Below are positions 25,392-34,118 of a stretch of DNA of 43,120 bases, piece after piece. The stretch comes from Candidatus Nitrosopumilus sp. (lineage in GTDB: Archaea > Thermoproteota > Nitrososphaeria > Nitrososphaerales > Nitrosopumilaceae). Where the stretch lies: assembly GCA_029864805.1 (NCBI GenBank), contig JAOTSS010000010.1:1-43120 (forward strand), read 5' to 3'. Numbering within the stretch: the stretch's first letter is position 1; each line of letters opens with the position of its first letter. The position numbers and the translations under genes were made by a program. The notes beneath the pieces are model-generated. The model saw only the letters and a list, made by a program, of their open reading frames with translations. It ran no database searches and was not told the DNA's origin.

Positions 25392-25480
25392 AGTTAGAAT
25401 TTTTGTCCATTGTAATTTAACCCTTTTTGGTAGTTTATAGATCAAGAAAGATTGATTTAGTTTAAAAAATCACTTAATTC

Positions 25481-25780
25481 ATGACAGAAATTGATGCTCA
25501 AAAAGACGTGTACTTATTCTTACATGGACGAATGGATCTTAAAGAAAAAGCAATGAAAACACTCACAGCAAATGGGTTCTCAAGTGACAAAGTCATCATG
25601 GCATTACCAAATAAGGTTGGAAGTGTTGGGGATTATATGGCAATGTTATGGATGCCTCCAAACCCAGATCATGTAAAAATTCAGCAGATCACCAAAGTTG
25701 AAGAGGTAGAGCCAGAAGGAATGATAGGACTTTGGAAAGGTGTTTCAAAAGATGATGTTGATACTATTCAATTAGAATAA
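25481..25780 (+). CDS. Hypothetical protein (99 aa)
   Basis: The 99-residue product begins with EIDAQKDVYLFLHGRMDLKE and has an aromatic middle (GDYMAMLWMPPNPDHVK) and an acidic end. It reads as a compact alpha/beta protein with no membrane segment. No family is recognised. It is divergent from atpF and its stop abuts the convergent 83-residue gene. The predicted start follows a TTTAAAAAATC-like promoter stretch. Confidence 0.6.
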   Translation: MTEIDAQKDVYLFLHGRMDLKEKAMKTLTANGFSSDKVIMALPNKVGSVGDYMAMLWMPPNPDHVKIQQITKVEEVEPEGMIGLWKGVSKDDVDTIQLE

Positions 25781-26032
25781 TTAACTAAATCCAGCACCAA
25801 AATCAGTACCTTTTTCTAAAATATCGCCTGAATCAGAATTTTTTAATTTTCTGTAAAGTAATGTTTCATAAACTAATTTCATTGATGAATCAGCATCAAG
25901 GTTACAATCTTCTTGGATTATCTTTTTGTATTTTTCTAATTTTGCTGCATCTTGTTCATCAGGAGATATTCCATCATGAACCATCAAATTTGCAATTTTC
26001 TCAATTTCAGAATTTTGTTGTTTTTCATCCAT
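25781..26032 (-). CDS. Hypothetical charged helical protein (83 aa)
   Basis: The 83 residues are charged and helical (EIEKIANLMVHDGISPDEQD, KLVYETLLYRKLKNS), with a Gly-rich C-terminal tail ending DFGAGFS. No domain is recognised. It is convergent with the 99-residue gene, with stops adjacent, and follows the SWIM-domain gene by 48 nt on the same strand, so the two may share a transcript. Confidence 0.55.
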   Translation of the reverse strand: MDEKQQNSEIEKIANLMVHDGISPDEQDAAKLEKYKKIIQEDCNLDADSSMKLVYETLLYRKLKNSDSGDILEKGTDFGAGFS

Positions 26033-26080
26033 GATTTTTAACGTAATTTCTACTAATTAACATATTCGAATAACAGATAA

Positions 26081-26383
26081 TTACAAATTAGAAATTAATC
26101 CTGAAAGAAAATCAGTGAATTCATCATCAGAAAAAATAATTTTTTCAATTTTGTTTTCTTTTTGAGCTAATCTTACAGAGTCAAGATGATAACAAGAAAT
26201 TTTTCCATTTAACTGGCCAAAATAAAATCCAGGACAAGAACAGTAACTTCCAATTGGATCAATCCAGTATTCTTCACCTTTTCCAACTACGGTCCAAATT
26301 TTTCTTTGGCTAGGTTCAAAAACATGTAGCTTAACACGTTTTTCAGAAACCAGAATTTCAACTCTATCAGAGTCTTTGTGCAT
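26081..26383 (-). CDS. Small SWIM zinc-finger protein
   Basis: The 100-residue protein has the SWIM motif C-x-C-xn-C-x-H: C48, C50, C64 and H66 in SYCSCPGFYFGQLNGKISCYH. SWIM domains bind zinc and are linked to DNA or protein contacts; archaeal homologues are known as partners of Rad51-like recombinases, but that tie is not visible here. The N-terminal half is a beta-rich lobe and the C-terminus an acidic helix. It starts in a divergent position with the metallophosphoesterase gene. Confidence 0.8.
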   Translation of the reverse strand: MHKDSDRVEILVSEKRVKLHVFEPSQRKIWTVVGKGEEYWIDPIGSYCSCPGFYFGQLNGKISCYHLDSVRLAQKENKIEKIIFSDDEFTDFLSGLISNL

Positions 26384-26417
26384 AATTATTTAATCAGATA
26401 TGTACAGTATAACTTTG

Positions 26418-27164
26418 ATGTTGCAAACTAGAATTATTCCATCAAAACCTGCGTTGATTCTAGAAGGTAAAAAAAAGAATCTCATAGTAACGGATATTCA
26501 TTTAGGATTTGAAAGTGCTTTAAAATCAAATGAGATTTTCATTGGAAAAAATTCAACAATTAATGAAACAATTCAAGAATTAACCAAAATTATCGATTTA
26601 GAGAAACCAGATTCGATGATTCTGTTAGGAGATATAAAATCAAGCATCAAAAATATATCAAGAAATGAATGGAATGAAGTTCCATTGTTTTTTAAAGAAA
26701 TTAGAAAGAAATGCGATGTGACATTAATTCCAGGCAATCATGATGCAAATATTCAGAAATTAGTTCCAGAAAATATTTCCATGATTAGTTCAACAGGAAT
26801 GGTTGAAGAAAATGTCTTGCTAACACATGGTCATACAATGCCATCAGAAAATTTTTCTCATATTAATAAAATCATAATGGGGCACATACATCCAATGTTT
26901 TTTCAAGAAGATTCAATTATGAACGGACAAAGAGTATGGGTTTCAATCAAAACAAAAAAACAAAAAATATTTCCATCAAAGTCTGGGGAATTGGAAATAA
27001 TTATTGTTCCATCATTTAACAGATATTTTTATACGACACACAAAAAATATTATAAAAAATCAATCTCACCAATTATAGAAAGATTAGAAATTTTATCTGC
27101 AAAAATTGTATCACTGGACGGAATAATTCTAGGGGACGAGTCAATCATTAAACAAGTAGTATAA
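26418..27164 (+). CDS. Calcineurin-like metallophosphoesterase
   Basis: I choose the Met at 26418 (MLQTRIIPSK) because a TATA-like stretch (attatttaat, 26385-26394) lies about 28 nt upstream, as for a leaderless transcript; the earlier Met at 26400 is possible. The 248-residue product has all metal-binding motifs in order: TDIHLG, GDIKSS (replacing the usual GDxxD), GNHDAN, THGHT and GHIHP. This is the archaeal phosphoesterase group near SbcD/MJ0037-like proteins, possibly nucleotide or cyclic-nucleotide active. The C-terminal third is a separate basic lobe. Together with the divergent SWIM gene it may form a DNA-related pair, by inference only. Confidence 0.85.
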   Translation: MLQTRIIPSKPALILEGKKKNLIVTDIHLGFESALKSNEIFIGKNSTINETIQELTKIIDLEKPDSMILLGDIKSSIKNISRNEWNEVPLFFKEIRKKCDVTLIPGNHDANIQKLVPENISMISSTGMVEENVLLTHGHTMPSENFSHINKIIMGHIHPMFFQEDSIMNGQRVWVSIKTKKQKIFPSKSGELEIIIVPSFNRYFYTTHKKYYKKSISPIIERLEILSAKIVSLDGIILGDESIIKQVV

Positions 27165-27176
27165 TTAACATATAGG

Positions 27177-30100
27177 TTAATCGTATTTATCATAAGGTTC
27201 AATTGGTTCTTTAGTGGTTTTATTATTTTTAAGCCACTCTAAAGTTTTTACAAAAGAATCTGCTAATTCAATAGTTGTAAGTACAGGAATTCCAAGCTCC
27301 AAAGACTTTCTTCGAATTTGATATTCATCATCTAACATTCCAACATATTTTTCCAATGTAGAAGTACTTGGGATATTTATAATAAAATCAATCTTTCGTT
27401 CATAAAGAAGATCAGAAATGTTTGGTTTTCTTTCAGGCTCAGAAATTTTATGAACAATTTTAATTTGGCCTACTTTTTCCTCAAAGAATTCAGCAGTATG
27501 TTCTGTTGCCAATATTTTGAATCCTAAATGTTTCAGTTTTGCAATAGATGCAACGAGTTTTTCTTTATTTTGAGCACCGCCAACAGTGACTAGTGCAGTC
27601 CCTTTGTCTGGCAAGTTATATCCAACAGAGGCTAATCCTTTAGATAGTGCATCATAGAAGCTATTTCCAAAACATGCAGCTTCTCCAGTGGATTGCATTT
27701 CAACACCAAGAGCAATATCAGCACCATCTAGTTGCATAAATGAAAATTGTGGAACTTTAATTCCATAATTGTGAATCTTTTGCCATTTATTTTCAGGAAT
27801 TTTAGGAAGAGGTTTATCCATTATTGCCTTTGCTGCAAGTGAAATTAGATTTGTTTTGACTAATTTTGATACAAATGGCATGGAACGTGATGCTCTAATA
27901 TTTAGTTCAATTACATAGACATGATCATCATGAACTAAAAATTGAAGATTAAAGGGGCCTTTGACATTAAATGTCAAAGCAATCTTTTTTGTATATTCAT
28001 TGATTGTTTCAATAATTTTATTGCTTAATCTCCAAGGAGGAATACACATCATAGCATCACCAGAATGAACACCAGCACTATCAATATGCTCAACAATTGC
28101 GCCAATAACAACTTCTTTTCCATTACTGATTCCATCTACATCCACTTCAAGTGAATTCAACATAAATTTGGAAATTACAACAGGATGATCAGGGGAAACA
28201 TTAGTAGCTTCTTTAACATATGTTTTTAATTCATCTTGAGACCAAACAACTTTCATCGCGGCACCAGAAAGAACGTAAGATGGCCTAACAATAACAGGAA
28301 ACTCAACTTCTTGTGCAAAGTTTTTTGCTTCAGTAAGATTGGAGAATGCTTGCCAACGTGGTTGTTGGATATGAAGTTTATCAAGCTCTGCGCTAAACTT
28401 GGAACGGTTTTCAGCTCTATCCACATCATGTGCACTAGTTCCTAAAATATTTACACCGTGTTGTGCAAGGCCAAGAGTAAGATTATTTGCAGTTTGTCCT
28501 CCAACACACGTGATTATTCCCCTTGGATGTTCAAATTCCGTAATATCTAAAATTCTTTCTTGAGTTAATTCTTCAAAGTACAATCTAGTACAAATATCAT
28601 AATCAGTGGATACTGTTTCAGGATTACAATTAACAACTGAGATGCTTTTTTCACCATTTTCCTGTAAACCCCAGACCATGTTGACAGTTCCCCAATCAAA
28701 TTCAACACTACTTCCGATTCTATAAGGACCTGCTCCTAGTACAACAATTCCTTTTTCATCAGAAGGTATCTCAATATCATTAGAATGACCACCATAAGTG
28801 AGATAAAGATAATTGGTTACTGCAGGCCATTCTGCTGCTAATGTATCAATCTGTTTTACAGATGGCAATACACCCAATTTCTTACGTAAATTACGGATAT
28901 CATCAGGAAGGAATCCTTTAGCACGAGCAATTTGTTTATCTGAAAATCCCATTTTTTTGGCTTTCCAAAGAAGAGTTACGTCAAGTTCGGAGGTTTTTAG
29001 TTTTGATTCAACATCTACGATATTTTTTATTTTTTCAATAAACCAAGGATCAATTGTTGAAAGTTTGTAAATTCTTTCAACAGAGAGCCCCATTTTTAGT
29101 GCAATGGCCACATTATACAGAATGTGATCATCATGATGAGAGAGAGTATCTTCAATTTCTTCCTCAGTGTATGTTTTTCCATTTGCACGGTTTAGAACAA
29201 GTCCATCATTTCCAATATCTAACATGCGAATTGCTTTTTGAAATGATTCCTCAAAGCTACGTCCCACAGCCATGACTTCGCCAACGGATTTCATAGTTGG
29301 GCCAAGTCTTCTATTAACAAGTTCAAATTTTTCAAAATCCCATCGGGGATGTTTGCATACAATATAATCAAGAGAAGGTTCAAAACAAGCAGTAGTATTT
29401 TTTGTGATTCTGTTTACTAGTTCAGACAAATTGTAACCCAATCCAATTTTTGCAGACATGTATGCAAGTGGATATCCAGTAGCCTTACTTGCAAGAGCTG
29501 AAGAACGAGAGAGTCTTGGATTAATTTCGATTGCAACATATCTATCAGATTTTGGTTCAAGCGCATATTGGATATTACATTCTCCAACAATTCCAACATG
29601 CTTTGTTGCACGCAATGCAGCAGAACGTAACATATGATATTCATGATTATCAATTGTTTGTGAGGGTGCAACAACAATATTATCACCAGTATGGGCTTTC
29701 ATTGATAGAACGTTTTCCATATTACAAACAATTACATTATTTCCATCGTAATCTTGCATCACCTCATATTCAATTTGTTTCCAATGTCCAATATATTCTT
29801 CAATTAGAACTTGACCAACTATGCTTGCCTTAAAACCTCTTTCGACAATTTCATGAAGTTCAATTTCATTATATGCAACTCCTCCACCACGTCCACCTAA
29901 AGTATAGGCGACTCGAACTATCACAGGATATGCTAATTCTTCTGCTGCCTTTTTTGCATCATCAAAATTTGTGACAGTTTTACTTTTTAGAACAGGTACT
30001 CTGCATTCACTCATGGAATCCTTGAAGAGTTGACGATCTTCAGTTTTTTGAATTCCTTTAATTTGGGTTCCAAGTACCTTAACATTATATTTTTGGAGAA

Positions 30101-30440
30101 TGCCAGATTCCTCTAGGCTAACCCCACAATTAAGAGCAGTTTGACCACCATACGCCAGCATAATTCCATCTGGTCTTTCTTTTTCGATAATAGATTCTAC
30201 ATACTCTTGGTTGACAGGAAGGAGATACACTTGATCCGCAAATCTGGTATCAGTCTGAATTGTCGCAATGTTTGGATTGATTAAAACACTGCTTAGTCCA
30301 TCTTCCCGTATGGCTTTGAGGCATTGACTTCCGGAGTAGTCAAATTGACGGTCGTTTTAGCGACTCTCGCCGGCTTCTCCGATTTTTATTGCCCCACTTC
30401 CAAGTACAAGAATTTTCTTTAACGACTCATTCTTTGGCAG
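27177..30440 (-). CDS. carB: Carbamoyl-phosphate synthase large subunit, N-terminus split by a stop-bearing insertion
   Basis: CarB assembles carbamoyl phosphate from ammonia (delivered by CarA), bicarbonate and two ATP. Its two ATP-grasp halves are complete, with GGQTALN, GGRGGGVAYN and ALEPKSDRYVAIEINPRLS in the first and ASRSMPF with the C-terminal allosteric region in the second. The uninterrupted frame starts only at GTG 30230, an internal codon (DQVYLLPVNQE). Upstream, in the same frame, the genuine N-terminus is readable as PKNESLKKILVLGSGAI, then KIGEAGE and FDYSGSQCLKAIREDG. Between GE and FDY is a 21-nt insertion with a TAA stop, and the expected start is CTG at 30440, overlapping carA by 14 nt. 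Without the insertion the protein would be about 1080 residues, the normal length. Confidence 0.85.
30345..30365 (-). other. 21-nt in-frame insertion with TAA in the carB pre-ATP-grasp region
   Basis: On the carB strand the codons agt cgc taa aac gac cgt caa sit between GAG (E) and TTT (F) of the conserved E-F-D-Y. The length keeps the frame, but the TAA (30359-30357) blocks translation. The segment contains a hairpin of stem GTCG/CGAC with loop CTAAAA. A 12-nt near-copy of GAGTCGTTAAAG, 62 nt upstream at the carB start, matches 10 of 12 positions. No canonical bulge-helix-bulge fold was found, so an archaeal mRNA intron is unproven. Confidence 0.7.
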
Positions 30441-31542
30441 ATGTTCCTTCCTCCATAAGGTGTTGTAGCTCTTCAAAGACAAACTTACAATCATAAGGAC
30501 CAGGTGCCGCTTCTGGATGAAACTGTACTGCAATACACTTTTGTTTTTTGTGTTTTATTCCTTCAACTGTTTTGTCGTCTGCATTTGTAAACCATAAATT
30601 AAATTCAGATTTTTCAAGAGATTCAGGAGTTATACCATATCCATGATTCTGACTAGTGACATAAACTTGATTATTTTCTAAATTGACACAAGGCTTGTTT
30701 TGTCCACGATGTCCATATTTTAGTTTGTAAGTATCAGTGTTTCCTGCAATACCAATAATTTGTGCACCTAAACAAATTCCCAATGTAGGAATATTATTTT
30801 CAATTAATTTTTTGGCAGTATTGATTGTGTCAGGACATTTTTGTGGATCTCCTGGACCGCTACTTAAGACAACACCTTTTGGATGATAAGACATTATTTT
30901 TTCGTATGATGTATCCCATGGAAGACGGATTACTTTGTATCCAATCTCACGAATATTTCGAATAATTGCATTTTTTGCACCAGTATCAATAACTACAACA
31001 GATTGGTTTTCATCGCCATAGACTTTTTCTTGTTTTGTGGACACATCACTCATGAATTGCTCAGAATCATAATGAGGTGCAGATTTGAGCTGTTTTTTAA
31101 TCTCTTCAACATTAATTTCAGAATCAGATACGACTAGTGCTGCCATCATGACTCCACCAGTTCTAATCTTTTTTGTCAGTTCACGAGTATCGATACCGGA
31201 GATTCCAGGAATTTTCTCATTGTATAGCCATTCATCAAGAGTCATAGTTAGATTCCAGTGACTTGCAGTCAAGGATAGTTCATGAACAACTAGCCCCCGA
31301 ATTTGAATCTTATCAGATTCAAAGAATTTTGAGATTCCATCATTGTCTTTAATCGATGAGTCTGGAACGCCATAATTTCCAACTAATGGGTACGTGAGGG
31401 TAAGAATTTGACCACTGTAGGAAGGATCTGTAAGTGCTTCAGTATAACCTACCATCCCAGTGTTAAATACAATTTCTCCAAAAGTAGTAGTTGAATAGCC
31501 AAAACCTTCACCATTAAGAACAGTTCCATCATCAAAAATCAG
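30427..31542 (-). CDS. carA: Carbamoyl-phosphate synthase small (glutaminase) subunit
   Basis: CarA supplies ammonia from glutamine. The class I glutaminase domain carries GICLGAQIIGIAG (Cys nucleophile), the GHRGQNKP segment and HPEAAPGP near residue 320 of the open frame. The first ATG at 31455 (MVGYTEALTDPSYSG) is clearly internal: conserved residues FDDGTVLNGEGFGYS and TTTFGEIVFNTG are readable upstream in frame. No ATG, GTG or TTG occurs there. Candidates are CTG at 31542 (used here), ATT at 31584, or GTC at 31590; the in-frame stop is at 31599-31597. The same non-standard situation affects carB, which begins inside carA by 14 nt. Confidence 0.85.
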   Translation of the reverse strand: MIFDDGTVLNGEGFGYSTTTFGEIVFNTGMVGYTEALTDPSYSGQILTLTYPLVGNYGVPDSSIKDNDGISKFFESDKIQIRGLVVHELSLTASHWNLTMTLDEWLYNEKIPGISGIDTRELTKKIRTGGVMMAALVVSDSEINVEEIKKQLKSAPHYDSEQFMSDVSTKQEKVYGDENQSVVVIDTGAKNAIIRNIREIGYKVIRLPWDTSYEKIMSYHPKGVVLSSGPGDPQKCPDTINTAKKLIENNIPTLGICLGAQIIGIAGNTDTYKLKYGHRGQNKPCVNLENNQVYVTSQNHGYGITPESLEKSEFNLWFTNADDKTVEGIKHKKQKCIAVQFHPEAAPGPYDCKFVFEELQHLMEEGTSAKE

Positions 31543-31710
31543 CTTTCCAAACTTTTTTGCGTGGTTTGATTTCTTTGTAGTAATTGTGACCCTCGATTAG
31601 TCCGCTAGAAAGCGAATTTAAGTTTTATGTGAAAATTAAAATCAAAAAATGATCGCAAAAGAGACTATTGAGAACGAATTACAAAATGTCTAAGATCGGA
31701 AATTTGAGTT

Positions 31711-32904
31711 CTAAAGTGCTTGGAATTCTTCACTCCACTTGTGATAAGCACGGATCATTTCTAGTGAAACACTAGGTTTTCTTCTTGCCATAATATCTTT
31801 GAAATCAGATGTGGTAAGCTCTCTTGGTTGTACTGGTTCTTCACCCTCAATTGGTTCATGATAATCAGGAGCATTGAAAATTTCGTGAACTGTTTTTATC
31901 TGAGCAGCTTGGCAGACGTCTTTGATATCGCTTGCACTATAACCATCAAATAGTTTAGCCAATTCAGAATTATTTACTCTATAATTTTTACTTAGAGGTG
32001 CTGTATATTGTGCAAATAGATTTTCTCTTGCCTCTTGAGTTGGGAGAGAAACATAGATTCTCTTTTGAAACCTTCTAAGAAAAGGCCAATCAAGACTCCA
32101 AGGTTTATTTGTTGCACCAATCACATAAAGCATCAAATCTTTTCCTTTACCGTTTACACCATCCATTTCAGTTAAGAATTGATTTTTAGTTCTAACTTCT
32201 CCCCCTACTTCACTATTTCTAGAACCTAACAATGAATCCACCTCATCTACAAATAAAATAACAGGTTTACCTTCTTTTTCAGCATATTGTCTTGCCATGG
32301 CAAATAATTTTGAAACATTTTTTTCTGCCTCACCTAGCCATTTACTCATCATAGAAGATGCATCAACATTGATAAAGTAACCATCCATCTCATTTGCAGT
32401 TGCTGCTGCAAGCATTGTTTTCCCAGTACCTGGTGGCCCGTAAAGCAACATGCCTTTTGGCCAACCTAAAGGAAACAAATCAGGCCTTTTAGTTGGATAA
32501 ACAATTGATTCGCGCAAAGCGCTTTTTGCATCATCTAATCCAATTACTTGATCCCATGTAACATTGGGTTTTTCCTTCATTAAAAGATCTTCAAAGTCAT
32601 TTTCATTCTCTTGTCTCTCAACAGATTTCTTTTGTTCTTCTACAGATGCTTTTGGGTCTACTGCAGGTTCTACACCATGAGCCTGTTGTAACGCATTGAT
32701 TCTATTATGATAAGAGTTACATCTCTCTTTGTAAATTTGATTTAGTTTACTTGTTGGGTATAATTGTAATAGTTTCACCAGAGAATCAATGGCATGTTGA
32801 TAATGAGTAATTGCCATTCCTCGTGCACCTTGTGAATCAAACTTGATAGCTTCTGAAGCATATTTGCTTGCAGTGTTTTCTAATTCTTGGGGGGCTAAAC
32901 TCAT
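31711..32904 (-). CDS. cdvC: CdvC / Vps4-like AAA+ ATPase with MIT domain
   Basis: The 397-residue protein has an MIT three-helix domain at about residues 1-75 and a Vps4-type AAA+ domain after a charged linker. Walker A GPPGTGKT is at 156-163, the pore loop SKWLGEAEKN at 187-196, Walker B VILFVDEVD at 215-223, and the arginine-finger region (FLRRFQKRIYVSLP) follows. In archaea Vps4/CdvC remodels ESCRT-III (CdvB) filaments at the division septum and so drives cell division. Here it is the last gene of a three-gene unit that also encodes a likely ESCRT-III paralogue, with 8 nt to the gene upstream. The identity is firm; which CdvB it acts on is not shown. Confidence 0.93.
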   Translation of the reverse strand: MSLAPQELENTASKYASEAIKFDSQGARGMAITHYQHAIDSLVKLLQLYPTSKLNQIYKERCNSYHNRINALQQAHGVEPAVDPKASVEEQKKSVERQENENDFEDLLMKEKPNVTWDQVIGLDDAKSALRESIVYPTKRPDLFPLGWPKGMLLYGPPGTGKTMLAAATANEMDGYFINVDASSMMSKWLGEAEKNVSKLFAMARQYAEKEGKPVILFVDEVDSLLGSRNSEVGGEVRTKNQFLTEMDGVNGKGKDLMLYVIGATNKPWSLDWPFLRRFQKRIYVSLPTQEARENLFAQYTAPLSKNYRVNNSELAKLFDGYSASDIKDVCQAAQIKTVHEIFNAPDYHEPIEGEEPVQPRELTTSDFKDIMARRKPSVSLEMIRAYHKWSEEFQAL

Positions 32905-32913
32905 CTTAATTAC

Positions 32914-33405
32914 CTACGCAGTATGTCTTTGAGAATTTTGTTGGTATTCTACGGTGTTAATCTCTGTAACAAAATTGGTTAAATTAATTGCACTTGTTTC
33001 ATCCTCATTGTAGTCAGGACCATTCAGATAATTCTTCTTAAAATCAGATTTGCCAGAGATATTTGCATGTATATCTTTTACTTTGTTAATAGAGTCTTCT
33101 GCTGAAATGATTAATTCAGAAATCTCATCATCAAGATCTTCAAGCGAAGTAGAAGTTTCATGTACAATTGAGGTAAAATGTTTTAGAATTGAACTCATCT
33201 CTTTTTTGTCAGCGTATTTACACATCATAAAATCAGCAATTTTAACAATTTTATCTAAATCCTGTAGTTCTTCCAAACTTAGTTTATCAATTTTTGCATC
33301 ATCAGAAGGCTTTACTTCGAATAATTTTTTATCAATTTTTGATGAAATATCTTTAATTCTTTGAATGTCTTTTGTAAGATCTCGTTTAGAGGGGAGGGTT
33401 ATCAA
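32914..33405 (-). CDS. Acidic helical protein of unknown function, between cdvB-like and cdvC
   Basis: The start is a TTG at 33405 that overlaps the stop of the upstream gene (TTGA), so translation is coupled; no other start occurs in the first third of the frame. The 163-residue product is charged and mostly helical: IQRIKDISSKIDKKLFEVK, SLEELQDLDKIVKIADFMM, HFTSIVHETSTSLEDLDDEI and further. The C-terminus is less ordered, with an Asn/Asp-rich stretch (YLNGPDYNEDETSAINLTNF). No known domain is visible. Its place between an ESCRT-III-like gene and cdvC suggests a role in Cdv filament assembly or recruitment, by guilt of association only. It may itself be a degenerate ESCRT-III hairpin. Confidence 0.6.
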   Translation of the reverse strand: MITLPSKRDLTKDIQRIKDISSKIDKKLFEVKPSDDAKIDKLSLEELQDLDKIVKIADFMMCKYADKKEMSSILKHFTSIVHETSTSLEDLDDEISELIISAEDSINKVKDIHANISGKSDFKKNYLNGPDYNEDETSAINLTNFVTEINTVEYQQNSQRHTA

Positions 33406-33959
33406 GTATTACATAATTTAAAAAAATCAACATTAGGGTACTGCTTACTTAATTTAGAGTCCACCATCAATTTTACTTCATCAAGAAACATCAATGATTC
33501 ACGATTTAATATGCTAAAATCAAATCTTGCTTTTGTGAGAACTGCAGAATCTAAAACAATACTCCCTAAATGAACAGATAATTCAGATAATCTTTGACTG
33601 CATTTAGGAACAACACTGAATAATTGAGCACTTATAGTTCTAATCATAGGGAGAGATGAAGGAAGATCCTCTGGAATGCTGCTGACATCGGAAATATTAG
33701 AAATTCTTTTTTTGATTTGTAAGAGTACATCTAGAGAAAAAACCAAGGTTCGTTCTAATTCTATTGCATCAAGATGGTTTTTGTCAGTTTCATCAAAAAA
33801 TAAAACAAAATTACAGTTAGATTTTTTCAAATCATTTAGTGTTTCCGATAAAACAGATATGATTTCAGACAGCAGGTTAACAGAGTAAGCCAGTCTGGGA
33901 ACAAGGGTTACTGAATTAGATATGTTTTCACATTCTGTTTCACCTAATTTTATCATCAT
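33402..33959 (-). CDS. ESCRT-III-like (CdvB paralogue) protein
   Basis: The 185-residue protein looks like the helical core of CdvB. The segment from about residue 68 on reads LERTLVFSLDVLLQIKKRIS, then ISDVSSIPEDLPSSLPMIR, TISAQLFSVVPKCSQRLSEL and SVHLGSIVLDSA. This order of a long helix, a short linker, a P-x-x-x-I-R-turn and a final L-x-E-L/I helix parallels known CdvB sequences (helix LALEQ-x-RLxT, a D-V-V/L-x-P-x-x-x-V-x turn, and a P-E-x-E-x-E-L helix). The N-terminal hairpin is shorter and the C-terminal MIM/winged-helix region of canonical CdvB is missing, so this is a divergent paralogue. The first two codons are both ATG. It leads the unit ahead of a coupled helical gene and cdvC. 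Confidence 0.6.
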   Translation of the reverse strand: MMIKLGETECENISNSVTLVPRLAYSVNLLSEIISVLSETLNDLKKSNCNFVLFFDETDKNHLDAIELERTLVFSLDVLLQIKKRISNISDVSSIPEDLPSSLPMIRTISAQLFSVVPKCSQRLSELSVHLGSIVLDSAVLTKARFDFSILNRESLMFLDEVKLMVDSKLSKQYPNVDFFKLCNT

Positions 33960-34118
33960 ACTAATATTTTCATCTAGATTTTGTATTTGAGGGCGATGTC
34001 ACAATATTTTCAGTAACCACAGTTACACATATCTACAGATACAATTTCGATTTTTTTTGAGTATTTGTGTAAAGGAATTTAGCTCTCAATTTTACCTAAT
34101 AACAAACAGATTGGAATC

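Noticed and set aside
29417..29833. Frames of 89-100 codons on both strands inside carB
   Set aside because: Leu/Gln-rich shadows of the CarB coding frame with no domain of their own.
30330..30390. Canonical bulge-helix-bulge intron around the carB insertion
   Set aside because: All 21-nt windows that would restore E-F-D-Y were tried by eye. None gave a central 4-bp helix with paired outer and inner helices; the best (GAGU/AUUU) needs two G-U pairs and has no outer helix. The simple GTCG/CGAC hairpin remains, so the intron idea is listed only as one option.
31649..31693. 14-codon plus-strand ORF upstream of carA
   Set aside because: Too short to support; it might be a leader peptide, but no RBS, terminator or attenuator structure accompanies it.
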